Notes: generated by a model from the sequence alone, not told the origin. A DNA stretch of 64,000 nt from Streptomyces albipurpureus (GCF_023701525.1 NZ_JAMQAW010000032.1:84323-148322); one strand, 5' to 3'; positions 36,046-43,240 are shown, numbered from the stretch's first letter. Program-made: numbers and translations.

Positions 36046-36345
36046 TCAGCTCGGCGGCCGTAGCGCCTTGGCTGCCAGGATGGCGATCCTGCGGAACAAC
36101 TGCTCCGTCACGAGGACCGCGACAGCCGTACCCAGCAGCAGCGCGAGCCCCATCCCCACACTGGCCTGTTCCGGAGTGATCCGCGTCCCCACGATCGGGG
36201 GCGTGCCACCGAAGGCGGTGACATACGACCAGTGGGTACCCAGCGCCGCGACCACGCCGCCCGCGGCGAGCGACACCAAGTTGGTCCACTTGGGTCGCTC
36301 CCGCCGGTCCGCCGTTGCCGTGCCCGTCTTCTGACCCAGCGCCAT
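36046..36345 (-). CDS. Small membrane protein, unknown
   Basis: 99 residues from the ATG at 36345, which follows a strong AGGGGGAG. A basic N terminus (KTGTATADRRERPKW) precedes two membrane helices (LVSLAAGGVVAALGTHW and ASVGMGLALLLGTAVAVLV) and a basic C terminus. Unrecognised family, typical of small integral membrane proteins in Streptomyces. Confidence 0.68.
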   Translation of the reverse strand: MALGQKTGTATADRRERPKWTNLVSLAAGGVVAALGTHWSYVTAFGGTPPIVGTRITPEQASVGMGLALLLGTAVAVLVTEQLFRRIAILAAKALRPPS

Positions 36346-36394
36346 CTCTCCCCCTGGTGACATCGGGACGGCGGGATACGGTTCACCCGCCGCG

Positions 36395-36886
36395 TCAGGA
36401 CGTGAGCAGTCCTTCGATCGCGGAGATTACCTCAGGGGAATCCGGCTCGGTGCGGGGCCGGATACGGGCGACCACCTCGCCGTCTCCATTGATCAGGAAC
36501 TTCTCGAAGTTCCACTGGACGTCTCCGGCCTTGCCCTCCGCGTCCGCCGTTTTGGCCAGCTCCGTGTAGAGGGGGTGGCGGCTCTCGCCGTTGACATCCA
36601 CCTTCTCCAGCATCGGGAAGCTGACCCCGTAGGTCGTTGAGCAGAAGGTCTGGATCTCCTCCGCGCTTCCCGGCTCCTGCCCGGCGAACTGGTTGCACGG
36701 TACGCCGATCACCGTGAAGCCCTGGGCCCCGTAGCTCTTCTGCAACCGCTCCAGACCCGCGTACTGAGGTGTCAGACCACACTTCGAGGCGACGTTCACC
36801 ATCAGCAGGGTCTTGCCCTGGTACTCGGCGAGCGAGGTGGGCTCACCGGTGAGGGTGCGCAGGGGGATGTCATACAGCGTTGTCAT
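36395..36886 (-). CDS. Glutathione peroxidase-family thiol peroxidase
   Basis: 163 residues with the thioredoxin-fold glutathione peroxidase signature: peroxidatic Cys36 in NVASKCGLTPQY, GVPCNQFAGQEPG with the conserved Gln66, Cys82 as possible resolving cysteine, and Trp125 in VQWNFEKF. Cys rather than selenocysteine, and actinomycetes lack glutathione, so thioredoxin or mycothiol is the likely reductant. The gene follows 26 bases after the thioesterase stump on the same strand and was probably co-transcribed with it before prophage insertion. Confidence 0.93.
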   Translation of the reverse strand: MTTLYDIPLRTLTGEPTSLAEYQGKTLLMVNVASKCGLTPQYAGLERLQKSYGAQGFTVIGVPCNQFAGQEPGSAEEIQTFCSTTYGVSFPMLEKVDVNGESRHPLYTELAKTADAEGKAGDVQWNFEKFLINGDGEVVARIRPRTEPDSPEVISAIEGLLTS

Positions 36887-36912
36887 CTTTGTCTCCTCAA
36901 GGGGAGGGCGGC

Positions 36913-37096
36913 TCAGCCGCCCAACTTACGGAACAGGCCCTCCTGCACCACGGACACCAGCAGCCTGCCCTCGCGATCGTAGATCCGTCCACGGGCGAGC
37001 CCGCGACCGCCGGTGGAGATCGGGGACTCCTGGTCGTAGAGGAACCACTCGTCGGCGCGGAAGGGGCGGTGGAACCACATGGCATGGTCAAAAGAG
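36913..37096 (-). pseudogene. Acyl-CoA thioesterase, 3' stump cut by prophage
   Basis: The last 61 codons of a TesB-type acyl-CoA thioesterase II: SFDHAMWFHRPFRADEWFLY, STGGRGLARGRIYDREGRLL and VVQEGLFRKL, in frame to the stop at 36913-36915. Going toward the 5' end, similarity stops at about the Ser before FDHAMWF (near 37,096); beyond it the frame enters antisense integrase sequence. The other part must lie beyond attR, outside the window. The gene is disrupted and this remnant has no own start of the right kind. Confidence 0.88.
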
Positions 37097-37132
37097 TAGC
37101 GTTCACACCTACGACCACGGAGGTATGCGGCC
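37070..37132. other. attL, left attachment site of the prophage
   Basis: The junction is placed by two limits: thioesterase homology ends near 37,096 and the integrase ATG is at 37,133. Serine-integrase attP sites lie just upstream of the integrase gene. The exact 2-base crossover cannot be read from one junction. Confidence 0.75.
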
Positions 37133-38890
37133 ATGGTAGAGACCGAGACAAGTAACCCGCGTCGTCGGAACGTCAAACACTCGCGTAGACCAGCGCTTAC
37201 AGCCGGCTCGGCAGGTGACCGGTGGATCGTCAGCGTCCGCCTGAGCCGCGACACCGACGAGAGCACATCGGTCGAGCGGCAGACTGAAGAAGGATGCCGC
37301 TGGGTTGAGGACGTCATGGGCGGTGTTGTCGTCGAAGTTGTCGTCGACACTGACGTTTCTGGAGAGGTGTCTCCCTGGAAGCGCAAGCACCTGGCTGAGT
37401 GGCTGACGTCGACTCCTCCGAAGCCCTATGACGGCATGGTCGCACTGCGCGTCGATAGGTGGGCACGTCGTGTGGTCTGGTTCTCAGCCCTCATGGACTG
37501 GTGCAGGGACAACGGCAAGCGCATCAACACCGTACGCATGAACATTGACCCGAGCACGCGAGAGGGAAGGATGTTCGCCGGCATCGCCGCCATGTTTGCG
37601 GAGAACGAGTTGGAAGTCATGAAGGAGAGAGCACAGGAGACCAGGGACACCCTCCGTCAAACGGGTCGGTGGCCTGGCGGACGGGTGCCATACGGACGCA
37701 TCAAAGTGCACTTGGGGAAAGATCCGGACACGGGCAAGTCGTTGGGGTGGAAGCTGGATGACCACCGCCACCGATGCGGCATCATCCGACGAGCCGCGGA
37801 CAACATCTTCGGAGTGTCCGGCATACCGTCGTCTCCTCATGCTGAGGTTCAGCGACTCAATGCCGAAGGGGAGCCTACTGAATCGGACTGTCGGCTCATC
37901 GATGCGGGCAAAGAGCCGACGGGAACCAAATGGCTCCGGGAGACCCTGGTCCGCATCCTCCTAAACCCCACGACTGCCGGCGTCATCACGGACCATGATG
38001 GGCGCATCGTGCGCGGGGACGACGGACTGCCCGTCATGATCGCGCGTCCCATCCTGAGCCTGGACGAGCAAGACCAACTGCGGTCACTGATCGAGTCGAA
38101 GCCGCACAGCACGACGCAACGGGAGAAGTTGGAGACGCCACGACGCAAAAACACTGGGCCTCTGTCGTACGTGCAGGCATGTCATGAATGCGGAGGCCTC
38201 ATGTACCGGGACGGTTCTACCAGCGTGGGCAGCGATGGCTACCGGCGCAGTCTGCGCTACCGCTGCCCATCGAAGTCCAAGGGCCTGGACTGCCCGGGTG
38301 TGAACATCGTTGCCGATCCCGTGGAGACGTGGGTGGGGGAGGAGTTCCTCAGGCGGCACGGGAGCATGAAGTACGTGATCGAAGAACACATTCCGGGGGT
38401 CAGCTATGCCGGAGACATCGCGGCTGCTGAAACGGCTCTAGATGAGCTGGAGGCGGATCGGCGGTCGGGCCTATATAAGGGGAGCGCCGTCGAGCGGTTT
38501 CGCACACAGCACCGGAGCCTGACGGAACGTCTAGAGCGCCTACGGAGTTTGCCGACGCGTGAGGCATCGACGGTATCCCGAGACACCGGCCGGACGGTTG
38601 CCGACGAATGGAACCGCCACGGCAAGCTCATCCTCCGATCGATGGCAGTGGATGAGAGCGGCGCACTCGTCGTCGAGGATGCGGAGGAGCGCAAGGATCT
38701 GCGGGAGCGTGGCGAACGGGGCCACAACGAGCTGTACCGCATGTTCCATGCGCGCATCGAGGTGAAGCGAGCACCTGAGAAGGGTGCACGGTCATTCAGG
38801 AGTGACCGCCTGATCTTCACATATCAGTCCGAAGGAGACCCTGAAGGCGCCGCGCTGGAGGCGATCGTGGCTGAGGAGAACACCGACTGA
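37133..38890 (+). CDS. int: Large serine integrase
   Basis: 585 residues. Resolvase domain at residues about 31-180: VSVRLSRDTDESTSVERQ carries the nucleophile Ser38, and the helix with AMFAENELEVMKERAQE follows. Next comes the Recombinase domain (RRAADNIFGVSG, TGTKWLRETLVRILLNPTTA), a zinc ribbon starting CHECGGLMYRDG (first Cys about 349) with two later cysteines, a coiled-coil motif region and an acidic C terminus. It should integrate attP into the thioesterase gene without host factors, and need a directionality factor to excise. The ATG follows GGAGGT by 8 bases. Confidence 0.96.
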   Translation: MVETETSNPRRRNVKHSRRPALTAGSAGDRWIVSVRLSRDTDESTSVERQTEEGCRWVEDVMGGVVVEVVVDTDVSGEVSPWKRKHLAEWLTSTPPKPYDGMVALRVDRWARRVVWFSALMDWCRDNGKRINTVRMNIDPSTREGRMFAGIAAMFAENELEVMKERAQETRDTLRQTGRWPGGRVPYGRIKVHLGKDPDTGKSLGWKLDDHRHRCGIIRRAADNIFGVSGIPSSPHAEVQRLNAEGEPTESDCRLIDAGKEPTGTKWLRETLVRILLNPTTAGVITDHDGRIVRGDDGLPVMIARPILSLDEQDQLRSLIESKPHSTTQREKLETPRRKNTGPLSYVQACHECGGLMYRDGSTSVGSDGYRRSLRYRCPSKSKGLDCPGVNIVADPVETWVGEEFLRRHGSMKYVIEEHIPGVSYAGDIAAAETALDELEADRRSGLYKGSAVERFRTQHRSLTERLERLRSLPTREASTVSRDTGRTVADEWNRHGKLILRSMAVDESGALVVEDAEERKDLRERGERGHNELYRMFHARIEVKRAPEKGARSFRSDRLIFTYQSEGDPEGAALEAIVAEENTD

Positions 38891-39152
38891 CGCCAAGTCA
38901 TCTCCCGTATGAGGGCGTCCATTCGCGCGGTTGTTGAGCTGGAGGGCGCGAGTTTGGGCCGAAAGGTAACGACTCTATAACAGGCTCTGGCGTTGTGATG
39001 GAGGGCTGTCGGCGCGCTCGTCGGGGAGAATTGACCTCGCTGTCCTCCCGTCGGCCGCCTTCCCTCGCCTGCCATAGTCGCGAGTGATCACGATGCGTAG
39101 CTACTCGGCGGGCAATCCTCACTCTCGGTTGTAAGTGAGGCCGTTCTGAGGT

Positions 39153-39237
39153 CAAAAGGACAAACTAACCCCTATTTTTCTAACCCTATAGAGACCTCTC
39201 AAGGGGACTTGAAAAAGGGAGTTAGTTTGTCCTTTTG
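39153..39237. repeat. 17-bp perfect inverted repeat around an AT-rich spacer
   Basis: CAAAAGGACAAACTAAC (39153-39169) and GTTAGTTTGTCCTTTTG (39221-39237) are exact reverse complements, 51 bases apart. The inner flanks continue imperfectly with T-rich/A-rich runs (TTTTTC and GAAAAA), which extends the potential stem. Can be a terminator, an RNA structure or a protein-binding pair. Confidence 0.9.
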
Positions 39238-39293
39238 TCATCACCGGCCTCTGGGGAGGCGGAGGGCCGTCGACGGTCATGAAGCCAAAACCG

Positions 39294-39488
39294 TGACGCA
39301 CCCCCACATAACTTAAGTAGAGGGGGAAGATGCAGCGCCTGACCGCGCGCCACCCCCTTCGGGCTGCATCGCTCCCGCTCTCCCGAACTCTCCTCCGGGC
39401 CTGCGGTTGTAGCGATGCCGGTCCGACGAGTGTGGGGGCGGCTCATTGAGATGACGCTGCCCCCACATATCCTGAGTGGGGAGGGAAA
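39294..39488. repeat. Repeated CCCCCACA boxes
   Basis: Copy A (39294-39328) and copy B (39452-39488) share TGACGC, CCCCCACATA and AGT followed by G-rich GGGA, with a few differences; 39431-39438 is TGTGGGGG, the same core inverted. Copy B lies immediately before the Cys/His mini-protein gene. Confidence 0.75.
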
Positions 39489-39511
39489 GCCTCCGATAGA
39501 GGAGGCGGACG

Positions 39512-39712
39512 ATGGGCGACCTGATACACCCGACGTGTAGTGAGGGCGGCTGTACATCTGCCGCTGTAGTAGGTCCGAGGTGCCCCGCGCACGCTGTGGA
39601 TCGGTACCGACGACAGACGACGCCGAAGAGTGGCGGAACGTACGCGACGTGCAGTGCGAGCGGCTGTGGGCGTTCTGCCGGCAGTGGCGGACGCTGCGAC
39701 CAGCACAAGTAG
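39512..39712 (+). CDS. Cys/His mini-protein with duplicated zinc-binding motif
   Basis: 66 residues, ATG after GGAGGCGG. The sequence holds two tandem copies of the pattern C-x4-C-x9-C-x2-H: CSEGGCTSAAVVGPRCPAH and CSASGCGRSAGSGGRCDQH. Both have identical spacing, so it is an internal duplication of a small zinc-binding unit of about 20 residues. It may bind nucleic acid or a protein partner. A bidirectional terminator separates it from the convergent lipoprotein gene. Confidence 0.7.
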   Translation: MGDLIHPTCSEGGCTSAAVVGPRCPAHAVDRYRRQTTPKSGGTYATCSASGCGRSAGSGGRCDQHK

Positions 39713-39722
39713 AAACAGATTT

Positions 39723-39775
39723 CCTGATGAGCTCGACGGTTGGCCGGCGAATGGCGCGGCACCTCGCTCATCAGG
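39723..39775. repeat. 10-bp inverted repeat after the mini-protein gene
   Basis: CCTGATGAGC (39723-39732) and GCTCATCAGG (39766-39775) are perfect arms with a 33-base loop, located 10 bases after the stop codon of the mini-protein gene. Confidence 0.65.
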
Positions 39776-39789
39776 CTTGAGCGACCATC

Positions 39790-39826
39790 CAGCCCCGTCA
39801 CGGTGGGCATACCTGTGGCGGGGCTG
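39790..39826. terminator. Bidirectional terminator
   Basis: CAGCCCCG (39790-39797) pairs with CGGGGCTG (39819-39826); inner CAC/GTG can extend the stem. It sits between convergent genes, 13 bases from the lipoprotein stop. Confidence 0.75.
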
Positions 39827-39839
39827 AGTCGTGTCGCAG

Positions 39840-40409
39840 CTACTTCGGCAAGTTGATGCTGAACGCGGGGATGTCGACACCGTCTTCGTAGTAACCCACG
39901 CTTCCGCCACGACGTACTACATCGAGGACGATGTCACCGGTCACTGACTGGCCGGGCGCGTATGTGGTGTCGACGTCTAGTCCTGGTGTGCCGATGGCCG
40001 TGGATACATCCTGCATGGCGGTGGTGGCGTCGAACCACTTGAGCGAGTGCCAAGACTTAAAGGGTCCGCTCATGGAACCGACGTTCTTCACCGTCAAGGT
40101 GAGAACGGCGTACTGGCCGCGCGGAGGAGTCTCTGTACCAACGTCCGACGGAGTCACGTACTTCACGCCCTTCGGTGTGATCTCCATGCTCGTCGTGCCC
40201 ACGACGTACGTCCCCGTCTGCCCCATCTTTAGCGCTGGTTCTGCGGTTTCGGGTGCGACGCTCTCCGTGGAGAAATCAGGTCCCGATACTGCCGACTCGG
40301 TGGGTTTCGTATCTGCCTTCTGATCAGTCCCACCTGAACATCCCGTGACGCCTATCAGAGTGATGACCAAGGCTGCCGACGAAGTGGCAACCCGACTTGC
40401 GATACGCAT
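39840..40409 (-). CDS. Prophage-encoded lipoprotein with DUF4352-like domain
   Basis: 189 residues. Signal peptide with lipobox VTGC (Cys24), then a Thr/Ser/Glu-rich linker and, from about residue 65, an immunoglobulin-like DUF4352 domain (YAVLTLTVKNVGSMSGPF, GQSVTGDIVLDVV). It is the only convincing gene here on the minus strand, opposite to the late genes, and flanked by its own terminator: the mark of a gene expressed in the lysogen. Such lipoproteins could alter the host surface or block superinfection; that is inference. Confidence 0.82.
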   Translation of the reverse strand: MRIASRVATSSAALVITLIGVTGCSGGTDQKADTKPTESAVSGPDFSTESVAPETAEPALKMGQTGTYVVGTTSMEITPKGVKYVTPSDVGTETPPRGQYAVLTLTVKNVGSMSGPFKSWHSLKWFDATTAMQDVSTAIGTPGLDVDTTYAPGQSVTGDIVLDVVRRGGSVGYYEDGVDIPAFSINLPK

Positions 40410-40486
40410 GATTCCCCCACCGTCTGTGACTCCCCAGCCACATGAGGCGACCAGAGTACGGCAGATACCGGCATGGAGGTGACGGA

Positions 40487-40792
40487 ATGGCGTGGGCCGG
40501 CAGTACCCGCAGAAGCCGTCTTCCGAAGGACTGGCCTCGCATCAGACGCCGCATCATCCGCCGTGACAAGGGCGCGTGTGTGGCGCGGTACAGCGACGGC
40601 CGCACGTGTGGGCTGCCTGGTACTGACGTAGATCACATCATTCCTGGAGACGATCACAGGGATGAGAACCTACAGATGCTGTGCACGTGGCATCACCGGC
40701 AGAAGAGTGCTCGCGAAGGGGGAACGGCGGCTGCCTCGTCAGTGGTTCGCACTCGACGGCCGGTCGAAGGCCACCCTGCGTTGGAGGAGTAG
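40487..40792 (+). CDS. HNH endonuclease
   Basis: 101 residues from the ATG at 40487, which has GGAGGT 6 bases upstream (the earlier ATG at 40442 lacks one). A CVARYSDGRTCGLPGTDVDHI segment with two cysteines leads into the HNH core DVDHIIPGDDH, the Asn in DENLQ and His in CTWHHRQK. Free-standing HNH nucleases near terminase genes assist genome packaging in HK97-type phages. The stop overlaps the GTG of the next frame (TAGTG). Confidence 0.85.
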   Translation: MAWAGSTRRSRLPKDWPRIRRRIIRRDKGACVARYSDGRTCGLPGTDVDHIIPGDDHRDENLQMLCTWHHRQKSAREGGTAAASSVVRTRRPVEGHPALEE

Positions 40793-41027
40793 TGACTGGT
40801 TCCCGAGTGGAGATCATCGGTGCAGCGCATGAGCCCGGAAGGCGCTGATCCCCACCAGCGTCCGCGTGAACGGTGTCGACGTCGGAGCTCTGGCCACGAT
40901 GCCGAAGATTCACATCGACTCCGACGACATGGTGACAGTGACCCTCGTTCTCATCCCATCAAGGGTGGAGATCAAAGACGACCGCGCGAGTGACTCACGC
41001 TCCGCAATTGGATTCGCAGCGACGTAG
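40792..41027 (+). pseudogene. Small phage gene with probable frameshift
   Basis: A GTG at 40792, overlapping the HNH stop and preceded by GGAGG, begins TGSRVEIIGAAHEPGR and then hits TGA at 40846-40848. The frame one base back continues GRALIPTSVRVNGVDVG, KIHIDSDDMVTVTLVLIPSR and ends at TAG 41025-41027. Joined by a -1 shift near 40,838-40,841 it would be about 78 codons and reads as one protein. A one-base loss in a G-run is the simplest explanation; a programmed slip is not supported by a standard heptamer. Function unknown. Confidence 0.6.
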
Positions 41028-41070
41028 CACCATAACCCCATAAGCACCCGCGGTTGATCCCCGCGGAGAG

Positions 41071-41104
41071 AAGGGCCCTGACGTTCCAAGGCGTCGGGGC
41101 CCTT
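41071..41104 (+). terminator. Strong terminator before the second HNH gene
   Basis: AAGGGCCCTGACG (41071-41083) pairs with CGTCGGGGCCCTT (41092-41104), one T-G wobble, 8-base loop. Confidence 0.9.
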
Positions 41105-41124
41105 CGTCATTCCTTGGAGTAGAC

Positions 41125-41886
41125 GTGTCGTTCAGCCATACCTTGACGTGTCAGTACGAGCCTTGCGGAAAGACCTTTGAGGCAGCCAGGCGTCGGAAAT
41201 ACTGCGAGCCGCTCTGTGCCAACCGCGCATACTCAAAGGCCAAGGTGGCCGACGGTCGTGCCGCGCAGAGCAGACGCAAACGTGCGGGGAAGATAGCTGC
41301 TTACCGATCCGAGAACGTTGGTCGGTGGAAGGTAGAGCGGGAGTGTCACACATGCAGGCGCAAGTGGTTGACGCACCGTAAGGATGCTAAGTACTGCTCA
41401 CCCGAGTGCAAGGGGGATGGATACAGGGGTCAGCCTAAGCCGGCCCCCTCTCGCCAGGTGCTGGCTAGGCGTCGACTTCAGCGTGCCGCACGTGGTGTGC
41501 GGGGGTTGGGCGTATGGGCAGACGCCGCATGTGTGCGGTGTGATAGCCGGTATGTGGTGAAGGTGCGAGGTGGTCGGCCGGCTGCACACTGCTCACGGGC
41601 GTGCCACGACGGTACCAAGGGTGCACTTCGGCGTGCACGTGAGCGTGAGGTAGAGCGAGAGACTGTCTATCGTGCGCGAGTGTTCCAGCGCGACGATTGG
41701 TGTTGTCATCTCTGTGGTGAGGACATCGACCGTGACGTTGTAGCTCCAGCTCCGCTAGCTCCCACTCTGGACCACGTGGTGCCGATCGCGCGTGGTGGAG
41801 CTCATACCATGATCAACCTGCGGGCGGCTCACTTCAGGTGCAACTCGGCGAAGGGCTCCCGGTTGACGTGGGCTCCGGCGGCGTGA
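41125..41886 (+). CDS. HNH endonuclease with three N-terminal zinc-finger-like modules
   Basis: 253 residues, GTG start after GGAG. Three Cys4-type modules come first: CQYEPCGKTFE...CEPLC, CHTCRRKWL...CSPEC and CVRCDSRYV...CSRAC. A basic, Arg-rich segment follows, and a C-terminal HNH domain: WCCHLCGEDI, the LDHVVPIARGG core, then INLRAAHFRCNSAKG. The zinc modules probably select or bind DNA. Its own terminator upstream suggests separate transcription. It may be a homing-type or packaging nuclease. Confidence 0.85.
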   Translation: MSFSHTLTCQYEPCGKTFEAARRRKYCEPLCANRAYSKAKVADGRAAQSRRKRAGKIAAYRSENVGRWKVERECHTCRRKWLTHRKDAKYCSPECKGDGYRGQPKPAPSRQVLARRRLQRAARGVRGLGVWADAACVRCDSRYVVKVRGGRPAAHCSRACHDGTKGALRRAREREVERETVYRARVFQRDDWCCHLCGEDIDRDVVAPAPLAPTLDHVVPIARGGAHTMINLRAAHFRCNSAKGSRLTWAPAA

Positions 41887-41927
41887 GGAGGCCACCCGTA
41901 TAGGGGGGTGTACTCGGGACGGCCGCC

Positions 41928-42041
41928 ATGAAGACCGTTAAGCTGCTGCCCCGCGCGGTCCGTACGGGTCTGGGGGATGCCGGCACGGCGTCCACAGGTG
42001 CCCGCTGGAGGGCCGGCCTGATGGTCGCTGGGGTGATCTGA
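41928..42041 (+). CDS. Very small hypothetical protein
   Basis: A 37-codon frame (MKTVKLLPRAVRTGLGDAG...) with basic N terminus and a hydrophobic end LMVAGVI. The ribosome-binding site is weak and there is no family. It fills the gap between the HNH and PrimPol genes; listed with low confidence. Confidence 0.25.
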   Translation: MKTVKLLPRAVRTGLGDAGTASTGARWRAGLMVAGVI

Positions 42042-42144
42042 CCCCCTGTTCGGCACATCGACGTACAGCCTTCCCACTCGACGGAGTGTGGGTATCCGTG
42101 CAGGTCAGAGGATTGAAAGCGTTCGCATCGGGTATGATGGAGGT

Positions 42145-42768
42145 ATGCATCCGACACCCGCCAGGACGTGTGAGCAGTGCTCAACACCACTTCCGATCAT
42201 GGCTCGTCGGCATGCCCGCTTCTGCGGAACACGATGCCGCTCCAGGGCGCACCGGACGACGAAGGGCATCCCCGCTGAGCTACGTACCCGCGACAGGTGG
42301 GTTCGACGAGCCGCGGACAAGCGCCCATTGACGGTAGCCGGCATGGCTGCTTCGTCGACGAACAAGCGGACTTGGAGCACGTACAAGTGCGCTACGGAGT
42401 CAGCAGCCGGCGTTGGGCTGGGTTTCGTCCTTTCCAACGTCGACAACATCGTCTGCATTGACCTCGACCATTGCCGCAACCGCATCACTGGGCAACTCGT
42501 CCCATGGGCAGCAGCCATCGTCCGTGACGCGGGCGCCACCTACGTAGAGGTGTCCCCGTCCGGCGAAGGCTTGCACATCTTTGGCTATGCGGATGTCCGA
42601 CAGGGACGTCGCATTCGACGTCCCGACGGTACGGCCGTGGAGATTTACGGCACTGGCCGGTACATCACGATGACGGGACGCCGGCATGGTAAGTCTCCGT
42701 CGATACTCGCGGACGTTTCCGCCCTGGTGGCTGCGCTGACATCCGGCTGTCAGACCCAGGAGGCATGA
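42145..42768 (+). CDS. PrimPol-type primase/polymerase domain protein with zinc finger
   Basis: 207 residues from ATG at 42145, following GGAGGT. N-terminal zinc-finger pattern CEQCSTPLPI...FCGTRC (about residues 9-32), then the N-terminal bifunctional primase-polymerase fold: FVLSNVDNIVCIDLDHC with the catalytic DLD, EVSPSGEGLHIFGYAD and VEIYGTGRYITMTGRR. No helicase domain is attached and no helicase gene lies nearby, unlike most actinophage PrimPol-helicase proteins. It may prime replication with host helicase or partners encoded outside the window. Confidence 0.82.
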   Translation: MHPTPARTCEQCSTPLPIMARRHARFCGTRCRSRAHRTTKGIPAELRTRDRWVRRAADKRPLTVAGMAASSTNKRTWSTYKCATESAAGVGLGFVLSNVDNIVCIDLDHCRNRITGQLVPWAAAIVRDAGATYVEVSPSGEGLHIFGYADVRQGRRIRRPDGTAVEIYGTGRYITMTGRRHGKSPSILADVSALVAALTSGCQTQEA

Positions 42769-42775
42769 TGATGTT

Positions 42776-43039
42776 ATGAGCGACGTACACAAGATCCACA
42801 GCTTCGATGCCGTTTGGCAGCCGGGTGACGTTGTCCTTGCAGCGGACGGCGCGCTGTATATCCGTGCCTCGCAGAACCCTATGTATCCGTGGGGAGACGC
42901 CAGCCAGTCCCTGGGGCAGCATGTTGAAGGCGGCGTGGCCGACGGAGACGTTGTGCGACCCCTCATCTTGCTCGTCCGCGACGGCGTTACGTTGGGTGGG
43001 CGATTGATCCACGAGGGGGACATCCCCGCAATCACCTGA
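42776..43039 (+). CDS. Hypothetical phage protein
   Basis: 87 residues, starting 7 bases after the PrimPol stop. SFDAVWQPGDVVLAADGALY opens a small predominantly beta protein, with GDVVRPLILLVRDG near the end. No family recognised; compact and highly regular codon use. The position before the terminase genes suggests an accessory role. Confidence 0.68.
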   Translation: MSDVHKIHSFDAVWQPGDVVLAADGALYIRASQNPMYPWGDASQSLGQHVEGGVADGDVVRPLILLVRDGVTLGGRLIHEGDIPAIT

Positions 43040-43093
43040 CGGCGTACCTCCCGATGTGGGACGGCGCTGCCGTTCCTAACCGGAAGGTACTCC

Positions 43094-43240
43094 ATGGATG
43101 GCGCGATCACACAGTGCCATGAACGTCACCCGGAGACCCGTCAGCGCTGCGTGCGCCTGGCAGGGACTCACGAGGAGCACAAGACGGACCACGCGTCTGA
43201 CGTGTACTGCCGAGTCTGGGTAACCGAGGGGGCCACCTGA
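43094..43240 (+). CDS. Small Cys/His-containing phage protein
   Basis: 48 residues, too short for many gene finders: DGAITQCHERHPETRQRCVR and GTHEEHKTDHASDVYCRVW. ATG at 43094 follows GGAAGG by 6 bases, and the stop overlaps the small-terminase ATG (TGATG), so it is translationally coupled. Three Cys and five His suggest metal binding. Confidence 0.65.
   Translation: MDGAITQCHERHPETRQRCVRLAGTHEEHKTDHASDVYCRVWVTEGAT

Larger units (their letters stand above)
38891..39511. promoter_or_regulatory. Gene-free cis-acting region of the prophage
   Basis: 620 bases with no supported gene. It contains a 17-bp perfect inverted repeat in an AT-rich setting (39153-39237), two direct copies of a roughly 35-base element (39294-39328 and 39452-39488) with core CCCCCACATA, and an inverted copy of CCCCCACA at 39431-39438. 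In temperate actinophages such a position next to int often hosts regulatory sites. No repressor gene is seen nearby. Confidence 0.6.

Noticed and set aside
38889..38919. Possible terminator directly after the integrase (GACGCC/GGCGTC)
   Set aside because: Only a 6-bp stem with a long loop; too weak to list as a feature.
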